Assembly: GCA_014879845.1 (NCBI GenBank)
Contig: JACSRI010000108.1
Coordinates: 1-44,953 of the forward strand
Direction: 5' to 3'
Source of the DNA: Opitutaceae bacterium
GTDB lineage: Bacteria > Verrucomicrobiota > Verrucomicrobiia > Opitutales > Opitutaceae
DNA length: 44,953 nucleotides
In this document: positions 35,561 through 44,939 of the stretch, piece by piece
Layout: every line of letters begins with the position of its first letter
How positions within the stretch are numbered: the first letter of the stretch is position 1
Translations under genes and position numbers: made by a program
Notes under the pieces: generated by a model
Databases searched by the model: none
What the model was told of the DNA's origin: nothing
Seen by the model: the letters and a program-made list of their open reading frames with translations, nothing else

Positions 35561-38014
35561 CTACCCACCTGCGATCCACAGCCCGCAGCTCAGGCCCGGA
35601 AGGAACACCTCGCCGTCGATCGGCAGGTCCGTGTCGGTCTCGCCCGGCGGGAAGAACCGTTCGTGGTCGGCGACCTGCTGCCAGGGCAGCGCGCCGTGTT
35701 CGCCGATCGAGACCGTGAGATCGTGCAGGTGCGGGTTGATGGCGAAGAGCACGCGCATCGGGCCGAGCGAGCCAGCGGCGTTGTAGACGGCGGCGAGCGC
35801 GCTGCACTCCGGCTGCTGCATGACGTGAAGGAACCCCTCCTCCGGCCGCGAGAAGTGCCGGAACATCCGCCCCCAGCGCCCGAGGCGGAAGCGTATCCAC
35901 GAGGCGAAGTACGCGTGCGTGCCGGGGAACCGGTAGAGCCGGCGGTAATCGAGCGCGTTGAGGTCACCGCGCTGGTAGGTGTTGGTCACGCCGTGCTTCG
36001 AGCGCAGGAAGTCCTGGCCGGCCTGCAGCATCGGGATGCCGATCGAGGCCATCATGAACGCGACCATGAGGTGCGTCCGGCGGATGTCGTTGGCCGTGGG
36101 GCTGTGCCCGTTGTTGTCGCCGTTCTCCGTGATGACGTCGATCCACACGCGGTCGTCATGCGACTCGGTGTAGTTGACCGTCTGCGCCGGCCAACGCGCG
36201 AAATACCACGGTGAGCCGCGCAGGAAATACGCGGCCGAGTCGCTGCTGGCCCCGCCGCGCACGTAGGCGCGCAGGAACTCGCGGTACCCGTCGTTCCACG
36301 ACGTGTAGCCCGTGTCGCGCAGGGCGCCGGCGATGTGCCCGCGAAAGCTCCACGGCTCGGCGATGAGCACGAGGTCGGGACGCGTGCGCTTGAGCGCCGC
36401 CTCGATCTCCTTCATCGCCTCGACGCCGATGAGCTCGGCCAGGTCGAAGCGGAAACCGTCCACCCCGTAGAAGCGCACGAGGTGCTGCAGGCTGTCGATG
36501 ACGAGGCGGCGCACCATGGCCGAGCCGAAGCGCAGGTCGTTGCCGCATCCGCTCCAGTTCGAGAGCGCCCCATCGGACCCGGCCTCGAAGTAATAGAGCC
36601 GGTCGATGTGGTAGAGATGGTTCGGCTCGCCGACATGGTTGTAGACCACGTCGAGGATCACGGCGAAGCCGTTACGGTGAAACGCCTCCACGCACGCCTG
36701 AAACTCCGTCACATGCGAGGCGCGCGCGGGATCGCGGCCGTAGCTCGACTCCGGTGAGAAGTAGTTCACCGGCATGTAGCCCCAGCCGTATTCCTCCGGT
36801 GTCGCGTTGTCGAACTCCTGGATCGGCTGCAGCTCGACCGCGTTGATCCCGAGTTTCTTGAAATAACAGTTCTTGTGATCGAGGAACTTGGTCAGGCCCG
36901 CGAAGGTGCGCCGCTCGACCGGGTCGGTGAGGATCGGACTCTTCGCCAGCAGGTCGCGCACATGCGCCTCACAGATGATGAGATCCTGCCAGGCCGGCGT
37001 CTTGAAGTAATCCTGCCGGATGCGCAGCCGCGCCGGATCCAGCACGATGCCCGGCCCCTGTCGATCGACGACGGCGAGCGCCCACGGGTCGACGATGGTG
37101 AACTCCGGATTGAATCCCGAGAAGCGCCCGCGCGGCCCGTCCAATCGATACCAGTAGTAGTGCCCGTGCAGGTCCTCCGGCACCGTGAGTTCCCACGCCC
37201 CGTCGGGCAGGCGCGCGAGCGGGCGCCAGGTGAGCGACTCCGGCGCCTTGGTTGACTCCAACGCATCGAACACCGCGACCTTGACCCATTGCGCGCGCGG
37301 CGCGAAGAGGCGAAACGTCGTCGCGCCCTCGCCCACGATCGCGCCGAGCGGCAGGTCGGTCTTCAGCTCGAAGAAGAAGCGGCCCGGTTGCAGGTCGGTC
37401 GCGTGCTCCGCGCCTGCGATCGACAGGATCACGGCCTGCTCGAGCGAGAGGTCGAGCGGCCGCGCCAGCGTGAAGTTGAATCGATGCCCACCCGTGCGGT
37501 GCGGCGTGAGCTCGTGGTTGCGGATGCCGTAGCCGTCGTGCACGGCGTTGGGCGCCGTCGCAGGCACGTCGAACCACACGTGCTCGCCGGTCACGAACTT
37601 GAACTGGTGGGGCGTCCCGTCCTGGAACAAACCGGTCGAACGCCCGGACCAGAGCAACACGGGCCGGCCGGCGAGCGTGTCGGGCCGCAGCCGCCACGCC
37701 TCGTTGCCGACGGCATGCTGCCAGCCGTTGAAGCTCCCCGCAACGTAGACCGGCGTGGTCTCCCACTCGGTCAGCTCCGGGTGCGCCGCCGGGTCGAAGC
37801 AGAAATAGACATGCCCCTTCCGGTTCGAGAAGAAGCCCGCCTCCAGCCCGAAGAGGTAGTCCGGCACCTGATGCAGCTCGAGAAACTGGTGCGGCTCCTG
37901 CGCAAGCCGCAGGTGCGGACGCCCGCGACCGTGCCAGTCGCCGCTCAGCTCGATGCGTCCGCTCGTCGCGGTGTCGAGGATGGCGCTGGCGATGCGCAAA
38001 TCACGGGTCTTCAT
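35561..38014 (-). CDS. GH13 glycoside hydrolase, pullulanase/glycogen debranching type
   Basis: 817 residues from ATG 38014 ([13 protein letters not shown]). An N-terminal starch-binding-like region is followed by a CBM48-like domain ([17 protein letters not shown]) at about 235-330 and a GH13 barrel. Conserved regions: [14 protein letters not shown] (region I), [11 protein letters not shown] with nucleophile D524 (II), LIAEPWSF with acid/base E553 (III) and TESHDD with D620 (IV). [21 protein letters not shown] before region I is the classic phrase of pullulanases and isoamylase-like debranching enzymes, which cut alpha-1,6 branches of glycogen or starch. No signal peptide is visible, so glycogen breakdown in the cytoplasm is likely. 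Divergent from mnmA. Confidence 0.9.
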   Translation of the reverse strand: MKTRDLRIASAILDTATSGRIELSGDWHGRGRPHLRLAQEPHQFLELHQVPDYLFGLEAGFFSNRKGHVYFCFDPAAHPELTEWETTPVYVAGSFNGWQHAVGNEAWRLRPDTLAGRPVLLWSGRSTGLFQDGTPHQFKFVTGEHVWFDVPATAPNAVHDGYGIRNHELTPHRTGGHRFNFTLARPLDLSLEQAVILSIAGAEHATDLQPGRFFFELKTDLPLGAIVGEGATTFRLFAPRAQWVKVAVFDALESTKAPESLTWRPLARLPDGAWELTVPEDLHGHYYWYRLDGPRGRFSGFNPEFTIVDPWALAVVDRQGPGIVLDPARLRIRQDYFKTPAWQDLIICEAHVRDLLAKSPILTDPVERRTFAGLTKFLDHKNCYFKKLGINAVELQPIQEFDNATPEEYGWGYMPVNYFSPESSYGRDPARASHVTEFQACVEAFHRNGFAVILDVVYNHVGEPNHLYHIDRLYYFEAGSDGALSNWSGCGNDLRFGSAMVRRLVIDSLQHLVRFYGVDGFRFDLAELIGVEAMKEIEAALKRTRPDLVLIAEPWSFRGHIAGALRDTGYTSWNDGYREFLRAYVRGGASSDSAAYFLRGSPWYFARWPAQTVNYTESHDDRVWIDVITENGDNNGHSPTANDIRRTHLMVAFMMASIGIPMLQAGQDFLRSKHGVTNTYQRGDLNALDYRRLYRFPGTHAYFASWIRFRLGRWGRMFRHFSRPEEGFLHVMQQPECSALAAVYNAAGSLGPMRVLFAINPHLHDLTVSIGEHGALPWQQVADHERFFPPGETDTDLPIDGEVFLPGLSCGLWIAGG

Positions 38015-38162
38015 GCTGCTTATATCGACGCCGGTGTGGTCCGGCACAGTGTCGCGTCCACCACGTCGACGTCACAAGCCGTTTCGAGGCCAAGTCCGTG
38101 ACGAAATCGCACAAACGTCGCGCGACTTGCCGCGACGAGTCGCCGCGTCTTTGCTGGTCCCA

Positions 38163-39293
38163 ATGGAACGCATCCTCGTGGCCATGTCCGGCGGCGTCGA
38201 CAGCGCCGTGGCCGCCCTGCTGCTCAAGCGCGCCGGCGCGGAGATCGAGGGTGCCTACATGAAGAACTGGATCAACGAGGACAACGTCCTCGGGGAGTGT
38301 CCGTGGCAGCAGGACATCGTCGACGCGCGCGCCGCCGCCGAGAAGCTCGGCATCCCGTTCCGCGTCGTGAACCTGATGCGCGAGTACCGCGAGCGCGTGG
38401 TCGAGTATCTGCTCGATGGTTACCGCCGCGGCATCACGCCGAACCCCGACACGATGTGCAACCGCGAGATCAAGTTCGGGGTGTTCCTCGACTACGCGCG
38501 GCGCGAGGGTTTTTCCGCGGTCGCCACCGGTCACTACGCCATCCGTCGCGAGGTGACTCCCGGCCGCTGGGGCGTGTTCGAGGGCGCCGACCCGAACAAG
38601 GACCAGAGCTACTTCCTCGCGCTCCTGCGCCCCGAGCAGGTCGCAGCCGCACGCTTCCCGGTCGGCCATCTGCTCAAGCCCGAGCTCCGCGTCCTCGCCC
38701 GCGAGGCCGGCCTGCCGGTCGCGGACAAGAAAGACAGCCAGGGCATCTGCTTCATCGGCAACGTGCGCATGCAGGATTTTCTGCGCCACTATGTGCCCGA
38801 CAACCCCGGCCCGATCGTGCGTGCGACCGATGGCACGGTGCTCGGCGCACATCGTGGACTGCACCTGTTCACCATCGGCCAGCGCCGCGGCATCGGCATC
38901 CCGTCAAACACCGACCACGAGAACTACGTCGTCGTCGGCCGCGACACCGTGCACAACCGGCTGCTCGTCGCGTTTGAAAGCGAGGCGGCCCCCGGTCTCT
39001 GGGCGCGCGAGTGTCTCGTCGCCGGTCTCTCATTTCTCGATGAGCCGCTCAACGGGGCGCAGCGCCTGCTCGTGCGCGCCCGCTACCGCGACCCGGCCGC
39101 GCCCGCACGGTTTGAACCGAGCGCGCAGATTCCGGGGCAGGCCAGCGTCGTGTTCGAAAAACCCCAGCGCGCGCTTGCGCCGGGCCAGGTGATTGCCCTC
39201 TACGCGGGAGACGGATCGGGCCGGCTCCTGGGCGGAGGTTTCTACGAACACATCTCGCCCCTGGTGCCGACGCCGGCTGCGGCGACGCGCTGA
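38163..39293 (+). CDS. mnmA: tRNA-specific 2-thiouridylase MnmA
   Basis: 376 residues from ATG 38163; the frame reaching back to 37953 crosses the divergent gene start and is rejected. The enzyme thiolates U34 of tRNAs for Lys, Glu and Gln using ATP and a sulfur relay. Seen: P-loop-like [29 protein letters not shown] with catalytic C99, GHYA, and DSQGICFIG with C196. The barrel end has [16 protein letters not shown]. It is convergent with the LacI-type gene with a 6 bp spacer. A tRNA-Lys gene lies 1.4 kb downstream; this one has anticodon CTT, whereas MnmA acts on UUU-type anticodons. Confidence 0.96.
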   Translation: MERILVAMSGGVDSAVAALLLKRAGAEIEGAYMKNWINEDNVLGECPWQQDIVDARAAAEKLGIPFRVVNLMREYRERVVEYLLDGYRRGITPNPDTMCNREIKFGVFLDYARREGFSAVATGHYAIRREVTPGRWGVFEGADPNKDQSYFLALLRPEQVAAARFPVGHLLKPELRVLAREAGLPVADKKDSQGICFIGNVRMQDFLRHYVPDNPGPIVRATDGTVLGAHRGLHLFTIGQRRGIGIPSNTDHENYVVVGRDTVHNRLLVAFESEAAPGLWARECLVAGLSFLDEPLNGAQRLLVRARYRDPAAPARFEPSAQIPGQASVVFEKPQRALAPGQVIALYAGDGSGRLLGGGFYEHISPLVPTPAAATR

Positions 39294-39299
39294 TCGCGG

Positions 39300-40433
39300 T
39301 CAACGCTGAGAGCCCGGCAGGACGCGCGCCGTCAGCGCGCGCAGAGGCATGCGCTTCTTGGGTGCCGTCGCGACCGAGGCCACGAGATCCGGCGCGATGA
39401 CCTCCCGCACACTCGGACCGACGACAAAATCGCTGTCGATCACGACGAGCTTGGGATAGGCGGGCACGCCCGTCTCGTTGTTCACCAACTGGCCGATGAG
39501 CAGGTCCGCGGCGGCGCCGCCGACGAGTCCGCTGTTTTGATTCATGCCGGCCCAATCCCGCATCTGCGGGTTCCAGTCGAGGTGGATGAGCCCGAGTTCC
39601 TCAGGCACGGCGATCTTCTGATCGCGCGCCCATTCCAGCACGGCGGTCTGCTCGGTGATGACCACGTCGGGCTTCTCCGCCTTGTGCCACCGCGCAAACT
39701 CGATCGCGTCGATGGGACTGGAGAGCAGCGGTGCCGCCGCACCGTCGGGCAGCAGCGTGGCGCGGTCCTGTACCGCGGCCGCAAAGCCTCCGGAGAGCCG
39801 CCGCTCGAGCAGCACATCGAGACGCGCGTCGACCACGAGGCCGGGCCGCCGATACCCGAGCCGGATCGCGGCATCGACTGCGGCGCGCGCGGTGCGGAAG
39901 AAGTTGTTAGCTGCGCGCGGCAGCACCGGATCCGTCCGTTCCGCCCCGACCGACGCGAAGCAGAACTCGTGGAAAAACTCGGTATGCCCGAGAAAGAGCG
40001 GCCGGGCCTCGCGCGCCGTCGCGACGAGGATGCCCTTGATGCTGCGCGCGTGCAGGATCTGGCGCAGGCGGCCGAGCGGCACCCCAGGCTCATCGGCCCA
40101 GAACTCCTCCACCCCGTAGCCGTTCTGGTCGGCGCGTTCGCGGATCCCGCGGCGAAACTCGGCGAAAGCCGGCGCATCGAAGAGCTGGCGATTCGGCGAA
40201 CAGTTGATCAGCGCAAAATTCGCCTGGAACCGCGGCGTCTGGCTCGCGCGCAGCTGCGACATGAGCGACGCGACAATCGGGTTCTTCCGATAACCCATCT
40301 GCTCGGCGATCTGTTGCACACGTCGCCGCGTCTCCAACGCCAATCGCGGATCATCGCGCAGCGCGAGCGACACGGCGGACTTGCTCACTCCGGCGGCATC
40401 AGCGACCTGCTGCATGTTGGGTCCGCGCGACAT
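39300..40433 (-). CDS. LacI family transcriptional regulator
   Basis: 377 residues. The N-terminal helix-turn-helix reads NMQQVADAAGVSKSAVSLAL, then RDDPRLALETRRRVQQIAEQ, followed by the hinge RKNPIVASLMSQLR, and then a periplasmic-binding-protein-like effector domain (GYGVEEFW, GILVATAREARPLF, PDVVITEQTAVLEWA). The layout matches LacI repressors common in Verrucomicrobiota, where many regulate sugar use. The operator and effector are unknown. The C-terminus is slightly extended with a basic tail. It is convergent with mnmA, and its promoter must lie in 40434-40713 next to the tRNA gene. Confidence 0.93.
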   Translation of the reverse strand: MSRGPNMQQVADAAGVSKSAVSLALRDDPRLALETRRRVQQIAEQMGYRKNPIVASLMSQLRASQTPRFQANFALINCSPNRQLFDAPAFAEFRRGIRERADQNGYGVEEFWADEPGVPLGRLRQILHARSIKGILVATAREARPLFLGHTEFFHEFCFASVGAERTDPVLPRAANNFFRTARAAVDAAIRLGYRRPGLVVDARLDVLLERRLSGGFAAAVQDRATLLPDGAAAPLLSSPIDAIEFARWHKAEKPDVVITEQTAVLEWARDQKIAVPEELGLIHLDWNPQMRDWAGMNQNSGLVGGAAADLLIGQLVNNETGVPAYPKLVVIDSDFVVGPSVREVIAPDLVASVATAPKKRMPLRALTARVLPGSQR

Positions 40434-40713
40434 CGGGTTTGTTCAACGGTCGAATCTGCCAGCGGCTGAGACGAATTCAACACCCACTTCTGGCGCCCGA
40501 GCACTTTCGCAAGTCGCTGACATCACCTAAGCGCTCACACTCAGGACACTGCGTGATCCTCGCGCACCCCACACGCGCGGGACCCGGTCGACCGAGGCGG
40601 CGAAGCCACCTGAAAAACCGACGATTCCACACTTTACATCGCCAGTCTGATTTGTCTCCTTTTCCCACTTCGCAGCTGCCGCCCACGCGGCGACAGACTG
40701 CGGGTGGTCAGTC
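40434..40713. other. Spacer between LacI-type gene and tRNA-Lys
   Basis: 280 bp with no convincing gene. It must contain the minus-strand promoter of the regulator and the plus-strand promoter of the tRNA. The AT-richer part around 40615-40660 (CACTTTACATCGCC and downstream TTTGTCTCC) is the likeliest tRNA promoter region, but I cannot assign boxes with certainty. Confidence 0.4.
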
Positions 40714-40788
<75 letters not shown>

Positions 40789-41332
40789 CCTCCACTTTCG
40801 ACGGAGACGCGCAGCACGTGCCTCCACGGGACGAGACTCGCGAGGTCTCACAGACAGCCAGGGAGCTTCGCTCCATTTCTCGCTTCATGCTGCGCAAGAA
40901 GCTGGCGAGGCGGGTCGCGGTCCAGCAGATCCGCGGCGGTGGTGCTCAAGGCACCGCTTCCGCGCTTCTCGCTGCGCAATAACGCTGGCGCGGGTCGCCG
41001 CCTGCTGCGCAAGCGGCTGGTGCCCGGGGTGGGGGTCGAATGCGTCCGAGGCTCGCTCTGGAAGTCGCTGTCAGAGTGATCGTTGTTGGAACGAGGACGA
41101 ACCCAACCGCACAAAACCGAGCCAAAGTCGTGAGGAATCCGTTAGGAATCCGAAGGTATTAGGAGGGCCACAAGAGACCCCCAGGGGCACGGGGGACATA
41201 GCGCACAACTCACCTCTCGAAAGGGTTCGCAGATTTTTCCCACCAACATCCGGGACGCAAACCCAAGCCGACACAGGTCCACTCCTATTTCCAGTTGGCT
41301 TCGCAATACGCTTCACACACACCTAGTGAGCG
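40789..41332. other. Non-coding border segment with short repeats, between tRNA-Lys and the methyltransferase fusion
   Basis: 544 bp without a supported gene. It contains a small hairpin GGAGC-TTC-GCTCC at 40862-40874, three imperfect copies of a unit starting CTGCGCAA and followed within a few bases by GCTGG (40890, 40972, 41005), and a tandem near-repeat GGAATCCGTTA/GGAATCCGAAG around 41134-41155. Base composition shifts toward lower GC from about 41060. I found no copy of the tRNA 3' end that would mark an attachment site. Confidence 0.5.
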
Positions 41333-43336
41333 ATGAAACCCCGGCGCAGCCTTCAGTCCCATGGGAATAACAGCAAGGTATACGTGCCTCTCCTCCTGAA
41401 GGTGTTCCGGAACAAATACCGAGAAGGGGCCGACGTTGTGGACTTTACGCTGGACGACCTGCGGGAGCAGGCCGCCGCTTCCGGACTACGGATCGCACGA
41501 AACTGGGCAGACATCATCTACAGGATGCGGGCCAGAACGAAACTGCCATCCGCTATACTAGTCAAAGGCTTCTACGTCCTGAGGCAGACTGGACGCGGCA
41601 AGTATCGATTCGAGAAGGCGGTCGACACGATCTTCACACTTCCGGACGATCGCGTTCAGGAAGCGCTCGACCTAACCCCGCTTCCCGTTCGTCGGCTGCT
41701 CCCGCTAGATCTAGCAGAGATCGATGAGCAGGGACTTCTCTCTGTAATTTGCTACTGCCAGCTCCTAGACCACTTCACTGGATTGAAGGTCTATCGCCTT
41801 CGCAGTCACGTGCGTAAGTCCGTCAAGAACGTAGGACAGGCGGAACTCGATGAGGTCGACGTGGGTGTGGCCTTAAGCGACGAGGAAGTGCCTGTTGTTT
41901 TCCCAATCGAGGCAAAGGCCATCGACGAGGCCGTTAACCGGGTTCAGATCGCCACGATGGTGCAATACTGCACCGAGTATTTCCCGGGGCTTCAGATTCG
42001 CCCGGTCGCAATCAAGCTAGACGAATCTGCACTCATTCACTTTCTCGAGTTCAACCCCACGGTAGTCGCTGCGGACCTCAAGATCATCAAGTCCGCGACC
42101 TATCGCCTGAAGATGTCCGACCAACAGAAGAAGCTCTTCCGACAACACAGCCAACCCGCTTCGCCAATCTCGGTCGTCAATGAGCCTCCCTCTCCACCTC
42201 CAACCGCAATAGAGCTATTCTCAGGTTGCGGCGGGCTCTCTACCGGTCTGCTGGATGCAGGCGTCCAGGTGGTCGCTGGTTTCGACAACGACGAGCGGTC
42301 GATTCAAGCCTTCGACTACAACCACACGTATCGAGGTGCACGTGGGTTTGTCGCCGACCTCTTTAACACCTCGGGGAAGGAAGTGCTGGCGAAAGCCGGC
42401 CTAAAGAAGGTCGACTTATTGGTTGGAGGTCCACCCTGTCAGCCATTCTCAATCGCAGGTAAACAAGGCGGGCTCCAAGACCGACGCGGAAACCTCGTAT
42501 TCGAGTTTGTCCGACTCGTCGGCGAAATCAACCCGCGTGCGGTTATCTTCGAAAACGTCGCGAATCTCGCCAAGATAGAAGGCGGCTCGATTCTGAAGGC
42601 GGTCGTCAAAGGACTGGAACGACTTGGCTATGACGTCCGAACAGCGCTCCTGAACGCGGCGGACTACGGCGTGCCTCAAAACAGGAAACGGCTCTTCGTG
42701 TGCGGCATCAGAGGGAAGGTTCCAACGTTCCCAAGACCAACCCATGCAGTCACGCCCATCGAGAACCTCTTCGACCCAATCTTTCGCCACGTCACATGCA
42801 AAGAAGCCATCGATGATCTGCCCGATGTCTCCGCAGCCGAGCACGAGTTGATCCACAACCACGAGGCCACTCTACACAGTCCACAGATGCTGGAGGCGTT
42901 TGCTGCGCTTCGTCACGGTGAGCGAGACAAGAAGAGCTTTCACGATCGACTGCATCCCGATCGCCCCAGCTTCACACTGCGCGCGGGAACGGGGAACTTC
43001 TCGCCGCTTCGGCCCGTTCATTACGCGCACGATCGTGTCCTGACCGTTCGAGAGTCCGCAAGGATTCAGACATTTTCAGACGACTTCATCTGGCCTGATT
43101 GGATACCAAGGCTTCAGCAGTATCGGCAGGTTGGGAACGCCGTTCCTCCATTGCTTGCGCGCCGTCTGGCAGAGCACATTGCGAAGATAGTTGGGTGGGG
43201 TCTCGATCCCAATCTCACTAAAGGCGATGCGAAGAATCGCCCTAGTCCAATACTCTACACACGCGAAGAGAAGGAACGAGCGCGACGAAGCCGGATGCGA
43301 GGGGCGTCACTGGGCGCTGTTGCCACCGGGAAGTGA
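41333..43336 (+). CDS. Candidate fused restriction enzyme: PD-(D/E)XK-like domain plus C5-cytosine methyltransferase
   Basis: 667 residues. The C-terminal part (about 290-630) is a full C5-cytosine methyltransferase: motif I FSGCGGLS (296-303), motif IV GGPPCQPFS with catalytic C369, motif VI FENVANL, motif VIII QNRKRLF, RESARIQTF and motif X QYRQVGNAVPPLLA. The target-recognition stretch between VIII and the late motifs is short (about 80-90 residues). The N-terminal about 280 residues are not part of a normal C5 methyltransferase. Residues 10-100 look like a winged helix (LDDLREQAAASGLRI, ending GFYVLRQTGRGKYRFEKA). Residues 171-195 read ELDEVD...PIEAK, giving D173/D176 and E193-x-K195, the PD-(D/E)XK nuclease pattern. 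The start is ATG 41333. Codon use and GC are unlike the host genes. Cleavage activity is inferred from motifs only; the domain could also serve recognition alone. Confidence 0.85.
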   Translation: MKPRRSLQSHGNNSKVYVPLLLKVFRNKYREGADVVDFTLDDLREQAAASGLRIARNWADIIYRMRARTKLPSAILVKGFYVLRQTGRGKYRFEKAVDTIFTLPDDRVQEALDLTPLPVRRLLPLDLAEIDEQGLLSVICYCQLLDHFTGLKVYRLRSHVRKSVKNVGQAELDEVDVGVALSDEEVPVVFPIEAKAIDEAVNRVQIATMVQYCTEYFPGLQIRPVAIKLDESALIHFLEFNPTVVAADLKIIKSATYRLKMSDQQKKLFRQHSQPASPISVVNEPPSPPPTAIELFSGCGGLSTGLLDAGVQVVAGFDNDERSIQAFDYNHTYRGARGFVADLFNTSGKEVLAKAGLKKVDLLVGGPPCQPFSIAGKQGGLQDRRGNLVFEFVRLVGEINPRAVIFENVANLAKIEGGSILKAVVKGLERLGYDVRTALLNAADYGVPQNRKRLFVCGIRGKVPTFPRPTHAVTPIENLFDPIFRHVTCKEAIDDLPDVSAAEHELIHNHEATLHSPQMLEAFAALRHGERDKKSFHDRLHPDRPSFTLRAGTGNFSPLRPVHYAHDRVLTVRESARIQTFSDDFIWPDWIPRLQQYRQVGNAVPPLLARRLAEHIAKIVGWGLDPNLTKGDAKNRPSPILYTREEKERARRSRMRGASLGAVATGK

Positions 43337-43440
43337 TCTTAGGAATCGGACGGCAACTGCCCCGGAAATAGAACTGATTCGCACACGTTTTGGCTGACAT
43401 TCAGAACGCCTCCAGTTCCTCCATACGCCCCCTCAGGTTG

Positions 43441-43497
43441 CGACGACCCCACCCCGAATGAAGGAAGGGAGGGGGCAGGCACAGGGCAGGGTCGTCG
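43441..43497. repeat. Inverted repeat between convergent accessory genes
   Basis: CGACGACCC (43441-43449) and GGGTCGTCG (43489-43497) are perfect inverted copies with about 39 bases between; the loop has further C-rich and G-rich runs that could extend pairing. An A-run follows on the plus strand, so on the minus strand a T-run precedes it. It may act as a transcript end for either gene, but it is not a standard terminator. Confidence 0.45.
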
Positions 43498-43541
43498 AAA
43501 AACTAAAGGGAATCGAAGAGAGGGCCGGCGCGACGTAACCG

Positions 43542-43964
43542 CTAGAATGGGATGTCGTCCTTGCTCGGCGGTCGTTCGTTCGCTTGAGCTTGCGCCAAGA
43601 GCGCCTCGACAACATTCCGCACATCCTTCGAGCCCAGAATGCTCCGGAGAACCTGAATGTAGCTTTCCTGATCTTCCGCATCGCGCCATTTCCCATCCCC
43701 GATCCGGTCCTGAATCTCAGTCGGATACAGTCTCAAACCATGGCGAACGCCTAGAACTTCGATTTCGTAGTTGTTCAGAGCACTAACGACAACACCAAGG
43801 CTGTGGTTCAGCATCTCGCCGTTGCTGTGGGTCTCCACTCTGCCCGCCAAAGCGCCGTCGGTGAGCTTCCCCAAAAGGTCGGCTTGTTCCTTCAGGATCG
43901 ATAGCGGAGTCCTAATGTTGGGCTTCTTCGGGATGTCGCCCCAAAAGTTTTCGGGTGTGCTCAT
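43542..43964 (-). CDS. Unknown 140-residue protein with SSB-like C-terminal tip
   Basis: 140 residues, MSTPENFWGDIPKKP at the start, then a helical LSILKEQADLLGKLT, a beta-rich centre (VVVSALNNYEIEVLGVRHGL) and the end SKDDIPF. The last five residues equal the conserved tip of bacterial single-stranded DNA-binding protein (DDIPF), which docks many repair and replication enzymes; no SSB OB-fold is visible otherwise. The start ATG overlaps the stop of the upstream EEP gene as ATGA, so translation is coupled and the two proteins probably act together. No family is recognised. GC is lower than in the host genes. Binding to SSB partners is an inference. Confidence 0.75.
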   Translation of the reverse strand: MSTPENFWGDIPKKPNIRTPLSILKEQADLLGKLTDGALAGRVETHSNGEMLNHSLGVVVSALNNYEIEVLGVRHGLRLYPTEIQDRIGDGKWRDAEDQESYIQVLRSILGSKDVRNVVEALLAQAQANERPPSKDDIPF

Positions 43965-44812
43965 GATTCAGAGGCTCCTTTCTTAAGGGTTAGCAGGATT
44001 GGAAAATGGTCCGAATACTCACGTCCTCGAGGTCGGCCCCTGTCATCGGCCAGTTTGTGATTTCGAGTCGAGCTTACAATCTGAACTCCGTTCTCGGGAA
44101 GAAACGGTATCAGTTCCGGGCGAACCAGACACTGGTCGAACATCTCCCAAAACTGAACATGATGCCCTGCGTCCGCCCGGTAGTAGGTAGCAGGAGGATC
44201 GGGTGGAGCGTCTCCGAGCAGATTCCACATCGGATTATAGAAAAACCTTCGATCCTCACCACGGACAGTCCGCGAACCGCGCAGCGCAATCCGCCTGTCG
44301 CATACGGCATGAAATGCGTCGGCAGCGACAACCCCCGGATCGAATGGGTTCATGTTGAAATCTCCGATCACCACCGTCCGTGTGTGTTGTGAAGTCCGTT
44401 CAGCTGCCTCAATCGCGTCGCGCATTCGCACTGCCCCAAACACCTGCTCGTCTTGGCTCTGGCTAACGCGACTCGGAAGGTGCACGCCGCCCACCAACAC
44501 CGACGGCCCGAGCGGAGGCGTAAAGTGCACAAACGAGAAATCGACCCCATCAGACGTCGGACGAAATCTGTCAAAAGGCAGTGCGGTAACCACGACAATC
44601 TTGCCCTTTGCCCAAGGGTTTGCACGGACGAACACTCTGCCTGTCGCTCGGTGCAGCGTTGTTAATAGGGTCCCAAGCTCGATCGCGGGCTCGGCCAGTA
44701 TGACGACGTCGACCAACCATTCAGCGCAGAGTTCTGCGAGCGGCTCCAAGACACGTCCTCGGCCGGTATTCCAAAACATTACCGTCAACATCGCCGGCCC
44801 ATTCTCTATCAT
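43961..44812 (-). CDS. Endonuclease/exonuclease/phosphatase (EEP) fold protein
   Basis: 283 residues from ATG 44812; ATG 44791 (MLTVMFWNTG) is also possible. The EEP active site is visible in order: N15 in FWNTGR, E41 in ILAEPA, VHLPSR with a His, GDFNMNP with D151 and N153, and the terminal SDH at S267-D268-H269. The family covers DNases, RNases, inositol phosphatases and sphingomyelinases. No signal peptide is seen, so an intracellular nuclease is the likeliest role. It is the first gene of a two-gene unit with the 140-residue protein (4 nt overlap). Its upstream region is cut by the contig end 141 bp away, so further operon members could be missing. Confidence 0.85.
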   Translation of the reverse strand: MIENGPAMLTVMFWNTGRGRVLEPLAELCAEWLVDVVILAEPAIELGTLLTTLHRATGRVFVRANPWAKGKIVVVTALPFDRFRPTSDGVDFSFVHFTPPLGPSVLVGGVHLPSRVSQSQDEQVFGAVRMRDAIEAAERTSQHTRTVVIGDFNMNPFDPGVVAADAFHAVCDRRIALRGSRTVRGEDRRFFYNPMWNLLGDAPPDPPATYYRADAGHHVQFWEMFDQCLVRPELIPFLPENGVQIVSSTRNHKLADDRGRPRGREYSDHFPILLTLKKGASES

Positions 44813-44939
44813 CGACCATTCAGGTCAATCTTCCAGCGATCGACCGAAAAGCTGCGGGACCCCGGAAAAAGAACAGGTCTCACGCTTTTAGAGCCGAACA
44901 TTTTAGGCCCGCATCCGCCCTTCCGATACGCCGCAGAGA

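Noticed and set aside
41018-41041. Minus-strand sequence resembling a tRNA 3' end (TTCGACC ... GGGCACCA)
   Set aside because: The T stem does not pair, there is no acceptor partner and no anticodon arm; probably chance in GC-rich sequence.
41134-43350. TTAGGAATC words on both sides of the methyltransferase fusion (near 41143 and 43339) as possible direct repeats of an insertion
   Set aside because: The match is only about 10 bases, with mismatches beyond, so chance cannot be excluded.
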